64,000 nt of DNA, from contig JADWOT020000001.1 of the NCBI GenBank assembly GCA_036345935.2, positions 20,005,098-20,069,097 of the forward strand, given 5' to 3'. Origin of the DNA: Taenia hydatigena. Its lineage: Eukaryota; Platyhelminthes; Cestoda; Cyclophyllidea; Taeniidae. This document shows positions 32,065 to 44,556 of the stretch, piece after piece. The position numbers and the translations under genes were made by a program. Numbering within the stretch: position 1 is the stretch's first letter; every line of letters starts with the position of its first letter. The notes under the pieces are model-generated. The model was not told the DNA's origin, ran no database searches, and saw nothing but the letters and a program-made list of their open reading frames with translations.

Positions 32065-32307
32065 ATGCCAGCTAAGAGGTCTCCCAATGTCATCAAAACT
32101 GCAATCAACTACCCTCTTAATGGTCTAGAGATAAAACTAAACATGGAAGGATACATAAACCTACATTTGATTGGACAAAGTCGTTTTGATAACGACTTCC
32201 CAAACACTTTACCAATCAAAGTGTGTTTGCAGTTCGACATTTTGTCCGTCAAATTAGTGTTTTTAACTAATTTCCTTGTATCTTCGAACGTCTCAGTGGA
32301 GCAATGA
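32065..32307 (+). CDS. 80-codon ORF in the duplication, unknown
   Basis: Opens at ATG 32065 (MPAKRSPNVIKTAINYPLNG) and stops at 32307. The second copy (50024-50266) is also open, with one amino-acid change noted (KVCLQ to KLCLQ). It could be a small protein or one exon of the gene downstream. No family recognised. Confidence 0.25.
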   Translation: MPAKRSPNVIKTAINYPLNGLEIKLNMEGYINLHLIGQSRFDNDFPNTLPIKVCLQFDILSVKLVFLTNFLVSSNVSVEQ

Positions 32308-33869
32308 AGCGATCCACTCCCTACTGCACAGTTGTCGTCCCTCTGATCGCAAACCAGCGCACTTATTAACTGAGACCACGCGTTAATCACTCGTTGTGTG
32401 GCAAATCAATTTCTGATCAATCGATAAATCAATAGACTGGCGACTCGTGATTCGCTCTGCCGTCGCTGGCTGCACATTTTCTCACTCTCATCTGCTCCGC
32501 TGCTCACTAGCAGGCGGTTGTAGAGAGACACGATATAATCGCTTGTTTGGCTTGAGGAACATTGAGGTCGTGGATTTGACCTCATGGATTGCACACAACT
32601 CCTGCTTTGTTTAATGTGGCCTGCCAATCAGTGCACGATTGAAAAGACTGAATTTTGCTTTTTTGCATCATCAAAGTGCTCCACTTGGCAGTACTTTGCC
32701 GAATATTTCTAGCGCCATCCTATCTGTTGTTTGATCAGCCTTCGTCGGTGCTTTTTCATATTTATCTGGTGTCAGCAAATTTACTCTGCCTGCCGAGCCG
32801 CTGGAGACTTTTACATGCTATAATAATTTCTCTTTCTTGTGTTTGCTCAAACGCGTCTCTCTTCACACGGCTCACGTGCTCCACGTCGGGAAATGAGCGA
32901 GGACCATCCAAGGAGCGCAGATGCACTAGATGTACAGTCATTTGACGAAAGCGGAAACAGCACTTGTTTGTTTGCAGGCTTCTCAACGAACCTGGAGGTT
33001 ACGATGCCACAGGATCATTTCGTGATGCATTTGTGGAGTGATGATGGCATACTGAGTTTGATAAAACCATTAAAGTTCTTTCTTTTTTGATACACATTGC
33101 TTGCAAACGAAACCGCGATTTATCACAGCTTTTCCGTACAATGCGCTTGTGCTAATACGATTCTGCCTGCCAATGCTCTCCACATTGTCATCACTTGCCT
33201 TTGCATTGGCAGTGCCTTTTGCAAAGAAATTCACTTTCTCTTTGCAGCACGATTAAAATGAAATTGATGGACTAAGGACGAAACTGGATTTACCTGGGCA
33301 TGGATGGAGGAGGTTTAGGACTTCGTGTTCTTTACATTCAACTATTTCGACTGTTGGACATGGCATGTTCCTTCATTCTGAAGTTGATTGCGACTGTAAG
33401 TTGATGAGCGGATCCATCAACACGACTTAGGTTTCGGTAAATGCCACCATCCCAGTATGCGTTTTAGTACTTTTTATTGGCTCCGGCGAGGACACGATGT
33501 CCCACATGCCTTGCTACTTCCTGTATTTTCCTCACGCGTGTATCTTCAATGTTTACATCTCAGTAGTGGAAATTGAGAGAAAGCTAATAAATTGATTCAT
33601 TTTAATGCAGCAGAATGTAAACCCTTCAGCTCCAGGCACCTCTTTAAACCGATAGAGCTGTCCAGCGATTTCAGTTAGTTGGGGTCTTTGCTAAACACGA
33701 TATGTTCTTCTAGTTATGCCTTTGGTACCAGGTACTCTGCAATTAATAAATGACTGCTCTGTTCAATGGCAAACTTTGCGATGCTTTTAGGATGAGAGAT
33801 GAGACGTCAGCGATACATCGTACAAATGACCGACACAAGTAGGGATCCTTCACGTCTGTGCCTTTAAAG

Positions 33870-35386
33870 TCTACCCTTATTGCTGGAAAATGGAAAAGAC
33901 AAATTTGGTGTACTTTTTTAATGCAAACGAATGCAGGACCTTTTGTTTTTACTAGATTTACTGCTAAAGGGGCAGAAGGAACAAGAAACACTCTAAAGAT
34001 TGCGGCAGTTGCTATCACCCGAATTCTACGTATTTCTTATGTTCGTTTTGGTCCGTTTATTGGGCTTATTGCGGGCAGTCTAGATAGCAGTGACATAGAA
34101 TTGGCACTTGTTATAAGTAGCAGCACATTTAAGGAAGCCTTTAGTTGCATGCCATCTTATAGTAGACAAATCGGCAAATGGATGACTGTCTCCTTCTTTC
34201 CTCCGTCCCAATATGTGTAACAATTCATCTGCCGGACACTCGCCCGTAAGGAGAACCTGAAGAAAACTCTCCTTATGCAGAAACAGGTAGGCTATCAGTA
34301 GGTACTACCTTCTGCAAGACTTACTCTGTAGATACGATAATATCACTTGCATTTTCATTTTCCCTTTGTCTGAGCATTTGAGCTTCGCGTTGAGTCCAGT
34401 TGAGGACCACAGTAGCAAATTTGTCATGACACAGAACCATTCCATGCGCCACAACTGTAAGTGGATTTTAGTAGAGCCACACAGAGGATGTGGCGGACTG
34501 GCAGCGTGGATGGAGCTAGTCAACCATCTATGTATTAGGGCATGGACGATTGAAAGTAACATTCTGCCTTCTTTAAACAGTCGATTTGGATCCTTCCTCA
34601 CAAGACCTCTCTCCATTTTCCACGTAGGTAGTAGATGGTTGAACTGACGTTTAATATGAGACTTGAGGCAAAAGCTAACAAAGGCATACCCATGAATTGA
34701 TGAAGACTACAGCGTAACACCTTTGTGACACCTGGCAAAGGTAGTCAGTTCTAGTGGCACATATGTGTGACGATGGTAGCGGATACATAACCCATTTCAT
34801 TTAAAAATTTCCTGTGTAACACTTTAGATTTCAGTGGCAGCGTTGGCAATTTTACTGCTGAGCCTGAACCGGTTCGATCTACTTTTATCCTCTTCTTCCT
34901 TGTCTAGTTCGCGATATTTAGTAGAAGGATTGTGTGAACAGAAACCATTGCTCCTGACTCTCCCCCTACTCATTCGAGAACCTTTTCTTCGCCTAAAAAA
35001 GATAAGTAAATTTGACCCTATAGAGCTTGAATCATTCTTGATTATGCTGCATTTTATTAAGATTTCAGATAGTGTTAAATACAGCCAAGAGAGGTGCGAA
35101 GGTACTTACGGAATGAAGGGAGGAAAGGGGAAGAGAGGGAACGAGAGAAATGCATGGTAAACTATTTGTCAGGTGGATGTGTAGGATGGTTTAAACTGAG
35201 GTATGTTATTTGTCAAAAAACTCCGCGAAAATTGTTACATCTTTTCCAAATCAGGTAAGAATGCTATTCGGGCGAAACGTGCCGCTAACAGCAACATTAG
35301 TAATGAAGGTCGTTTTTGCGGGTTTTTCCAATTTCTCGAAGGGTTTGCTTGTCCCTTGGCTAAGTCCGTGTTCATTTGCCGATTAA
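33870..35386 (+). CDS. Multi-exon gene candidate, unknown product (duplication copy 1)
   Basis: Five consecutive segments fit splice rules and phase. They are 33870-34212 (phase 0 to 0, donor GTGTAA), 34375-34456 (ends phase 1, donor GTAAGT), 34835-35101 (phase 1 to 1, acceptor GATTTCAG, donor GTACTT), 35201-35254 (54 nt, phase 1 to 1, donor GTAAGA) and 35292-35386 (to a TAA). The last intron, 35255-35291, is only 37 bp. Landmarks are KWKRQIWCTFLMQTNAG in the first exon and a leucine-rich helical exon (YLVEGLCEQKPLLLTLPLL, REPFLRLKKISKFDPIEL). The 5' end is not defined and no AATAAA follows closely, so both ends are provisional. No family recognised. Confidence 0.45.
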
Positions 35387-35544
35387 AGTTGTCTTGCACC
35401 TTTGGAAATCAGCGTCCATTTAGGCACCACCATAAAGCTGGCATTGCTCACAACTACAGCCTGCTCCTTTGCATCCACCGTCAGAGCCATTCTGCAGTTT
35501 ATGTCCAGTTAGCAAAATTCACAAGCCCATAAGTAATCTCAGCT

Positions 35545-35889
35545 TTGTGTGCATGTCTTGCACGTTATTTGACGGTATAAAAGAAACGGTAGCAATAGCG
35601 CTAGTCGTTCCTCCGTGCCACCTGCCTGAAATCATTGCAGCCATTATCCTCGCAGATGGACAGCCGACTTATCCTTTCTACGTTTACTCTCTGGGTACGA
35701 GATTTACACTTCTATCACTCCACATCGCTGCGTGCACTCATCCACCATCCCCATCCACAACATGTAGTAATGCTAATGCAGCGCCAATTTCTATGCACAT
35801 TCTTGCCTCCATCTGCATGTCTCTCGTAGATACTGTCGTTAATTCCTGCGCGCTCGCCTCGCAGGGGCATGGTGTAACAATTATCATTT
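35545..35889 (+). CDS. ORF just beyond the duplication, possible membrane protein
   Basis: A frame from ATG near 35554 (MSCTLFDGIKETV) to TGA at 35889 contains hydrophobic stretches (IALVVPPC, EIIAAIILADG, FTLLSLHIAAC) that could be membrane segments. It lies outside the duplicated block. An opposing ORF overlaps it. Low support. Confidence 0.2.
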
Positions 35890-35980
35890 GATATTCTAGC
35901 ATTTCTTGGCATGGTTTGCATCTCTGCCACACTGCAATTACCATCCACACTTCACTTTTTCGTTGTCTTGTTTGATTTGC

Positions 35981-36275
35981 TTAACTGTATCCTTCGAGGG
36001 TGCTCAACTGCCCAATTTTGATGGCAAGAGAAACTAGGTTTGATTTTTGTCCTTCTAGGATCATCATGGGTTGTCCGTTTGGACGACCTTTGCTAAGAAT
36101 AGGTGTAGGTGGTGAATTTGTTGATGGTTGCAGCTGTCGCATAATAGGGCGTGGCAAAGACGCCTTTCCTTTTGCACAATGACGTACATGCACTGATAAC
36201 TTTCGTTTTTGATGATGTCGAATGTCTTTAGTAACATCTTTGGGCGCATCACCATCATCTGTGCTACTGGACTGG
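35981..36275 (-). CDS. Possible last exon, minus strand, unknown
   Basis: After an acceptor near 36275 (GTCACAATCCAG) the frame reads SSSTDDGDAPKDVTKD, then SLPRPIMRQLQPSTN, and ends LEGQKSNLVSLAIKIGQL and a stop at 35981. A related peptide occurs at 31400 (+) and 47680 (-), and weaker similarity is seen on the minus strand of the composite element near 1090-1160. This may be the parental exon of those repeats. No family recognised. 36400-37200 has no evident feature. Confidence 0.3.
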
Positions 36276-37201
36276 ATTGTGACGTCACCGATGTTTGGAA
36301 GATGCCACGAACACGAAGGTAGCACATTCACCAGACACGCCCCACATCTTAGCCAAGAGGTAAAATAACATTTGTGCAGGTCGACCAACCATCACGCTAT
36401 TGTCCTTCGAATGTAGATGTACCACTCCTTCGACTTGATCAACTCTTCCCGTATCGTTGATCTGTTTCCATGTTCCCCGTGTAGCCTTGTCGCTATTGTT
36501 GGTGAACGGCAACCGCTGACCTCGGAGTAGCCGATCGTTTAGGAGGAGTTATATCTAATGGGATCCTGGAACGACTTATTGCTTACGCAATTAGCGGGTT
36601 GTACGCATCAGGCTACTGAGTTGTGATGTGGCATACATGGACTGCTGTCGACAGCATCGCAGTGAGTCATCCGTGAATTCCAGAAGTTGCAAGTTGAGGA
36701 GTCGCTGGGATTTGCAGATCCAATTCCCAAGCTTGGTACATTTCGTGTTGACATTAACTTCTCACAAGGACTAACAGCTCACACGTGAAATTCAAGTGAG
36801 GAAGATCAGGCGAGTTGGAATCTTAGCGTCTGGCAGGATGCCTTCCATGCGAGGCTCTTCAATGCTCCCCTAGGTTTTATGGGGTGGGAGTGGAGGTGAT
36901 CCCAAATGACTTGTGCTTATGAGTGTGGTGTCTGCCTAGTCAACTTTTTACAGTAATTGCATGGCAATTGTCACCAAAGAGATCTCTTTCTGCTAGTGTC
37001 TTTGCGAAAAGTAAAAGAACGTGCCGCCGTCTCAAACGCTCTTATATTTTCGTGAAATTATACGACTTGCCCTCACGCTAGACAAGGCATCAGAGCAATT
37101 AACAAGGCGTCAAATTTTCCCATCCTCCCTTCCAATCTTGTCATACAGTTGGCAAAATGAAAAGTTTGGACTGAGTAGCTTAGCCTGATCATCGCAATAG
37201 C

Positions 37202-37515
37202 GCGATAGCTTGCCGCTGTGACGCGTAGCTAAGTCTCTTCAAATGTGGTCACGCCGACCACTACCCCGTGCGTGACACAGAAACAATTTCATATCTGGTT
37301 TGTGTTTTTGGGCGCCGAATGTGATTGTGCCCTGATGTGGGTGACGCTAGTCTTGTTCAATTGTCTTTCCCAGTGCTTGCGTCGTATTTGCTGCCACAGT
37401 TAGATGTGCTGCCACCGCCGCCACCGTTTCGATCAGTGCTAGCGTTGCGTGCGCCTCCTCGCGCAACGTCGTAGTGCGTGGGTAAGTGGGCCCGCTGCCT
37501 GCAATTGCTTTACCA
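37202..37515 (+). repeat. Fragment of the foldback spacer (zinc-knuckle remnant)
   Basis: The stretch from GCGATAGCTTGCCGCTGTGACG to CAATTGCTTTACC matches 13745-14055 and 41970-42290. It carries the LFKCGHADHYP remnant and joins directly to composite element copy 3. Confidence 0.75.
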
Positions 37516-38820
37516 TGCGATAAATTCTACCTCTGGGTTTTGCTAGCATTGCCATGGAAGCTGTAGACGACTTACTAGGTCACTTGGAAAGTGGGATTAG
37601 CAAGGTAGAAATGAGGGCTTCGGGAGACACCTCGGTAAAGTGGGACACTACAGGGATTGTCTGCTCAAGTGTGTAAGTGCTGATGAAAAAGGGTGAAACA
37701 ACTCTCACCTCTCAGCCTAGGTACAGTGCCCCAGATCAAGAATCTGTGCAGTTGTCAAGTGGACTTGAGCGTCCACTGCGTCACACATATGTGACACCGG
37801 AAATTAGATGCAAATTATTCATGTTCCACACATGGGACGTAAGTAGCCAACAAATTATGCAAATACAGTGTGTATTTGGTGTGTAGAAAGATAAAGTGAC
37901 TCAGAAGTAGGGGCTATGGGACGATGAAGCGAATAGGAATAGAGGTCGACTAAGCATGGAAAGGAGACCCATGAGACCTACTTCACTCAAATGCCTATTC
38001 CACCAGTCAAAGTGATTCGCAAAATATTCGTCACTTGCTTTTTCCTACCCTTCCCAAACAGGCACCCATTCGCTGTGCAACAATGGAAAATAACGTCCAT
38101 CCATTAGGCGTCATAGTGAGCTGCATTACGTTACACTATATTTCGCGTTTGGAATAGCACAAACATACAGCCAAAAAGGATCGGGAAGAAGTCACTGACG
38201 ATGAGAAGCAGTAAAAACGAGGAACGGGGAAGCTGCATGAAATACCGCACTCTAAGTGTTGTTTATGGCTTGCAAAACAAGAGAAACACGGTTTGATTTG
38301 TTGGTCTCCTTGCATCCTCATGAGTGGTCCAGCTGGAATGCACCTGCTAAGCGATGGAATTCACGTGTGAAATCGTGCAACACTTTGCATCTCACCTCTC
38401 AATCCTCACCTCCGAGAGGCTGCAACTTGTCGCTCAGCACATCGTGCGTCAGCACACCTGCAACAGTGTTGCTTGTTCTCAACGTGTTTCCTTCTATACA
38501 GCTGTAATCCTACGCACACCACCTGATCACGTTGGTAGCGAAATGGCACCATTTGAGTGTTACGATGCGCCCACCCGCTCGCCATCACGACAGTGTGAAA
38601 TGCCGCCCAAGAGGACATCGGCTCCCACATCACCCTACGTGCCAGTGGAGGAGGACAGTGGCGATTGTGAGACACCTGGCAAGCCTGCCATTGCACAGCC
38701 AGAAGCAGTGTCAACACCAAATCCACACGATACACTGCAACGCATCAGAAAGCTGCGCAGCATTCTCCGAATCGACGCATGGCTGCATTCACTTCGGGTG
38801 AATGAAGACGCGCAGTGAGT
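37515..38820 (+). mobile_element. Composite element, copy 3 (left terminal repeat missing)
   Basis: Matches 340-1645 and 9460-10764. It begins inside the element at GATAAATTCTACCTCT and ends at the histone-like ORF stop, so neither terminal repeat is present. Confidence 0.75.
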
Positions 38821-40664
38821 ACTAGTGGAAAGCTGCCAAGCAATTGCAGTGAAGGCCTGTGAGGCTGATTTGGTGCCAGCTGCTTTGAGTGGCCTAACAT
38901 AGCTTTAAAATGTCCCAAGAAAGCAGAATTAGTAGGCTCAAGCAACGCGAGAGTTCGGCATTCCCTTTAATTGCAATGCAGATATTGGATCGCGTTTGGA
39001 CATGCAAAACAATGCTCTCTGAACGCTGTAGCCCTTTGTAATGTGTAACAGTCAGAGGGGATTGTGGGTAGAACCACTCGTGACGAACATGCTCCGTCGA
39101 AAACACCAAAGGAAGAAATAGGCAGCATTCGTTGTGGCAAAATCACTTGAACCAAAATGCATTGTAGCAAGTTCTTCTGTTCTTACAAATAGCAGGCTGC
39201 ATTTGCGAGACTCAAGAGGCACTTCAATTGTCCGATGCACTACTTCAGTTGGCGACAGTAGCATGCTGCATTGGCATGTCAGTGAGGTGACTGCACACAC
39301 ACAGAGGACACAATCGACATTCGTCCTTATTAACTCGTCTATCGGTGGAGCAGAAGGCTACGTCAAGACGGCTCTCGCCCTATTGCCTCTCATCATCAGT
39401 GCAGTTGTGGTCTGGTTTGCTGCACTCCGAAGGATTGCCTTCAATTCACTTCTTGCATTTCGGGCTGTTTGCCACTGTCTTCAAAACGGCTACCCTCCAC
39501 AGGTGCTGGTTATTCATCCTTCCTTCGTCATTCCACTTATGCGTGCCAATCACGATACTGGTAGCCCATTTCTTTTGCCACACCAACCAACCAACCATTA
39601 TCTGCAGTTGACTTGTTCCCAATTTGGTGTCATGGCAGTGATTTGCACCTCGCATACCTTGGCTTCTGCTTCTGATCTAATGTGAGAACTTGCATCAGCA
39701 CTCAATTTAGCTGCTGAGGAATTGTAGGTCCTGCGAATATTACGCACTTGCTGGCCTATCCGCTGGTCAGCAAAAGGAATGCACAGATCGCCCAACATGC
39801 AAACTGAAAAGTTCAAAATTCTGATTTAAAAATAATTCATTACAAGGAAGCGTTCCCCATAAAATTCGGATCATCTTGCGTTCGACCAAGCGTACCGATT
39901 ACGTCAAGGAAGAGCTAGAGTCAATTTCCTGATAATAGCCACCTGGGTAGGATGATGCCTCAAAGAGATAAGGACTTGTAAGTCGAAAGCACTCGAGTCA
40001 AGCTCCAGTAACGGCGGGAAGTTCCACACCTCCTTCATCCACCCTAAGATTGATTCACTTAACTTCTGCACCACTTCCGGTGCCTGGAAGGCAGCGTGTA
40101 CACCGAGGGCTGCCTTAACCTACATAAGGGATGCGAATATCCATAGCTCTCATCTACAAAATCAGCATGCGAAGAGGACACATCGCGTGTTCCACCTCTC
40201 CAAATTTCCGTCCGGCTAGATGATAAGGAGTCGCAGGACATGACTAGCGTCAATTCCCCATCACTACACACACATCAATCACGATTTTCAAAAGCACCAC
40301 CAGACGATTCTCTCGCCTCGCTGCCATCCACAAAACCAGCATGCAAAGAAGACACGCCGCGTGTTCCACCTCTCTCACCTTCTGTTCGACTAGATGATCA
40401 AGAAGCCGCAGGAAATGAACAACGTCACACGATTGGCACAATGGTTAGATCACCGTGACTCTGCCACTAATTTGACTCTTAATGAATGCCCATCACAGTG
40501 ACAGCCGAAGTGCTCTTAGTTTCGTTTAAATAATTCAATGTCACATAAACGTCGGCTCAGGGTAACGAGGTGGATTGAAGTAATCAAAAGCCGGCCAGTC
40601 CAGAGGCCAGCAATGGCGACTGCCTGATGCACTGTCACCCACTGAGGAGGATTCGGCACCGCAA
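38351..40664 (+). repeat. Foldback 2, left arm (2.31 kb)
   Basis: Inverted partner of 42335-44556, and direct homologue of 10297-12439. It is longer than its counterpart because of an extra segment at about 40180-40330. That segment matches the reverse complement of B block sequence near 7230-7340 (CCGTCCGGCTAGATGATAAGG), suggesting exchange with a B copy. An S-block stop (TGA at about 39683 in place of TGG) shortens the S frame. Confidence 0.85.
38354..38818 (+). pseudogene. Truncated histone-like ORF, copy 3
   Basis: 154 open codons from MEFTCEIVQ, again starting exactly at the GCGATGGAATTC junction (38351). It is the outer end of the left arm of foldback 2. Confidence 0.6.
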
Positions 40665-42334
40665 ATGCCAAATGCCAAGCGAATCCACCTCATCCTTGTC
40701 AGGTTCGCTATCAATGCACTCGTCAAGCACATTTGTTGCAAGATTAGGCTTCTGCCTCACCCAGAGCACACTCAAGTTTGCTTTTGTGTGTGTGTGTGTG
40801 ATTGCACGAAAGGCAACATTTCTGAAATGGCCTTGTTTAAGACCTGTGCTGTTTTAGTCTCATGTTATGGCCTCCGGCTTGTGTATGCTCTTCTTTGCTT
40901 GATGATTTTAAACTTTGTGCACGAGAATCGGTAGTGGAACATCTCACGTGGAAGGAGTCAGTAATAGTAGATTGCATCAGACATCTATGGCTTGCGAAAG
41001 CAATCCTTCGCATCCCTCACCCCTACCGATGACAGTCCCCCTAAAGGCAACTTTTGCATACAGATTCGTGAGTTGCCAAGTTAGCAATGCAAATCGTATT
41101 CTTCACACTGAGCCGAGAGCAAGCCAAGTAGGGAAGACGTTTCTTTGTTCGGCAATGGACAATTAAACTGGCAATGCATTCGCTTTGCGAGTTTAGGTCC
41201 CCGACCGGGTGTCTACCACGGCCTATGAAAACTACATGCCTTGATGCAAGGATCTGCTGTTGCTTAAGAGGTAGATAATACAATTGTCCTTCACCGAGTA
41301 TCTCGCTTCAAATTTCAACAATCTTCTTGTGAGTACTGGTTTGGACCAATCGCAGTTAGCCTAAGCTACTAAGGCAGGCATGTCACCCAGGTGAGACGTG
41401 ACAAACAAGTAAGTATTATCAGAACACGTCTCCAACCAGAACGAAGTCAAATAGGGCGGGGGTCTAAATTATGAAATAAAAAGGGACTCACATTAGTGAG
41501 ACGACAATTCCACCGTCCTGTAGAACCAGATGAAGGGCAGAACCAGAAACCAGACGAGGAATTTCAGCCTCTCAAGCGATGGCTACATCCGTGCACCTTG
41601 CCGCAAGAGTGACTGGGTCCCGACGATGAACTCCATTGACGCAGGATACCACTTTAATTGGAAGTCCGATGTTGGCCAAAGCTGCGATTCATCAGCTCAG
41701 CGTATCATCCACAAGCGAGAGTAGACCCCACCACAAACCTCTTTCGTCGCCATCAAAAACTCGGTGAGGGCGGTGCGGAATACGCTAGAAACCACCAACA
41801 TCCAGCAGAACGTGCCTTGCAAAGCTCACCGCCCAAGAGGATCACTAATTGGGTGGCCGTTCAATTCAGCGCGGCAGTCCAACCACCCATCACGGTGAGG
41901 CAACTCTGCGCCATGAAGATCAACAATCTCAGCCAGGTGGTCAGTTCGCAACCAGAAAGCGTAATAGCAGGATAGCTTGCCGCTGTGACGCGTAGCTAAG
42001 TCTCTTCAAATGTGGTCACGCCGACCACTACCCCGTGCGTGACACAGAAACAATTTCATATCTGGTTTGTGTTTTTGGGCGCCGAATGTGATTGTGCCCT
42101 GATGTGGGTGACGCTAGTCTTGTTCAATTGTCTTTCCCAGTGCTTGCGTCGTATTTGCTGCCACAGTTAGATGTGCTGCCACCGCCGCCACCGTTTCGAT
42201 CAGTGCTGGGGTTGCGTGCGCCTCCTCGCGCAACGTCGTAGTGCGTGGGTAAGTGGGCCCGCTGTCTGCAATTGCTTTACCGTGCGTAACGACGGCAACA
42301 CTTGGTGGTTCAGCACGTGCATAACAGAGAGCAT
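40665..42334 (+). other. Foldback 2 spacer with gag relic
   Basis: Direct homologue of 12440-14108: the same (GT)n run at 40786-40800, the same short open frames (40665-40934, 40915-41166), and the degenerate gag fragment at about 41500-42030. The gag insertion therefore preceded duplication of the foldback. Confidence 0.75.
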
Positions 42335-44556
42335 TTGCGGTGTCGACTCCTCCTCAGTGGGTGGCAGTGTATCAGGCAGTCGCCCTTGCTAACCTCTGGA
42401 CTGGCCGGATTTTGATTACTTCAATCGACCTTGTTGCCGTGAGCCGACGTTTATGTGACGTTGAATTATTTGGACGAAACTAAGAGCACTTCGGTAGTCA
42501 CTGTAATGGGCATTCAGTAAGAGCCAACTTATTGGGAGAGTCATGGTGATCTAACCATTGTGCCAATCGTGTGACGTTGTTCATTTCCTGCAGCTTCTTG
42601 ATCATCTAGTCGAACAGAAGGTTAGAGAGGTCGAATAAGCAGCGTGTCTTCTTTGTATGCTGATTTCGTGGATGAGAGCTATGGGTATTCGTATCACTTG
42701 TGTAGGTTAAGGCAGCCTTAAGTGTACACACTGCCTTCCAGGCACCGGAAGTGGTGCAGAAGTTAAGTGAATCGGTCTTAGAGTGGATGAAAGAGGTGTC
42801 GAAACTTCTCGTTGTCACTCGAGCTTGATTCGAGTGCTTTCGACTTACAAGTCCTTATCTCTTGGAGGCATCATCCTACCCAGGTGGCTATTATCAGGAA
42901 ATTGACTCTAGCTCTTCCTTGACGTAATCGGTACGCTTGGTCGAACGCAAGATGATCCGAATTTTATGGGGAACGCTTCCTTGTAATGAATTATTTTTAA
43001 ATCAGAATTTTGAACTTTTCAGTTTGCATGTTGGGCGATCTGTGCATTCCTTTTGCTGACCAGCGGATAGGCCAGCAAGTGCGTAATATTCGCAGGACCT
43101 ACAATTCCTCAGCAGCTAAATTGAGTGCTGATGCAAGTTCTCACATTAGATCAGAAGCAGAAGCCAAGGTATGCGAGGTGCAAATCACTGCCATGACACC
43201 AAATTGGGAACAAGTCAACTGCAGATAATGGTTGGTTGGTTGGTGTGGCAAAAGAAATGGGCTACCAGTATCGTGATTGGCACGCATAAGTGGAATGACG
43301 AAGGAAGGATGAATAACCAGCACCTGTGGAGGGTAGCCGTTTTGAAGACAGTGGCAAACAGCCCGAAATGCAAGAAGTGAATTGAAGGCAATCCTTCGGA
43401 GTGCAGCAAACCAGACCACAACTGCACTGATGATGAGAGGCAATAGGGCGAGAGCCGTCTTGACGTAGCCTTCTGCTCCACCGATAGACGAGTTAATAAG
43501 GACGAATGTCGATTGTGTCCTCTGTGTGTGTGCAGTCACCTCACTGACATGCCAATGCAGCATGCTACTGTCGCCAACTGAAGTAGTGCATCGGACAATT
43601 GAAGTGCCTCTTGAGTCTCGCAAATGTAGCCTGCTATTTGTAAGAACAGAAGAACTTGCTACAATGCATTTTGGTTCAAGTGATTTTGCCACAACGAATG
43701 CTGCCTATTTCTTCCTTTGGTGTTTTCGACGGAGCATGTTCGTCACGAGTGGTTCTACCCACAATCCCCTCTGACTGTTACACATTACAAAGGGCTACAG
43801 CGTTCAGAGAGCATTGTTTTGCATGTCCAAACGCGATCCAATATCTGCATTGCAATTAAAGGGAATGCCGAACTCTCGCGTTGCTTGAGCCTACTAATTC
43901 TGCTTTCTTGGGACATTTTAAAGCTATGTTAGGCCACTCAAAGCAGCTGGCACCAAATCAGCCTCACAGGCCTTCACTGCAATTGCCTGGCAGCTTTCCA
44001 AAGTATGCCCCACAGCTGCCCTACCACCATTTGATTCACCTCCACCAATGATTGGAGGTGATGACAGCCCTCACTGCACCACTAGTCCTCACTGCGCGTC
44101 TTCATTCACCCGAAGTGAATGCAGCCATGCGTCGATTCGGAGAATGCTGCGCAGCTTTCTGATGCGTTGCAGTGTATCGTGTGGATTTGGTGTTGACACT
44201 GCTTCTGGCTGTGCAATGGCAGGCTTGCCAGGTGTCTCACAATCGCCACTGTCCTCCTCCACTGGCACGTAGGGTGATGTGGGAGCCGATGTCCTCTTGG
44301 GCGGCATTTCACACTGTCGTGATGGCGAGCGGGTGGGCGCATCGTAACGCTCAATTGGTGCCATTTCGCTACCAATATGATCAGGTGGTGTGCGTAGGAT
44401 TATAGCTGTATAGAAGGAAACGTCTCGAGAACAAGCAACACTGCTGCAGGTGTGCTGACGCACGATGTGCTGAGCGACACGCTGCAGCCTCTCGAAGGTG
44501 AGGATTGAGAGGAGAGATGCAAAGTCTTGCACAACTTCACACGTGAATTCCATCGC
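42335..44556 (-). repeat. Foldback 2, right arm (2.22 kb)
   Basis: Contains diverged block B, block S (43083-43996) and the histone-like C-terminus. Compared with its partner it has about 90 bp extra at 43995-44085, with the GATTGGAGGTGATGACAGCC stretch also found at 1668-1700 and 48960, and it lacks the B-derived segment. Confidence 0.85.

Larger units (their letters stand above)
31626..35542 (+). repeat. 3.9-kb segmental duplication, copy 1
   Basis: Matched in direct orientation by 49526-53501. From 32040 on the offset between copies is constant (17959 bp), so there is no net indel over 3.5 kb, and only scattered substitutions are visible. The first 400 bp are more diverged and the second copy has an extra 59 bp there. 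The block includes decayed micro-exon units (31770-31799 and 31940-31958, minus), a decayed block B fragment (32640-32900), the dispersed repeat at 32920-33425 and a multi-exon gene candidate. Confidence 0.9.

Noticed and set aside
34305..34616. Minus-strand 103-codon ORF in the duplication
   Set aside because: It overlaps a plus-strand exon with good splice sites and matching phase. Identity between duplicates makes its openness uninformative.
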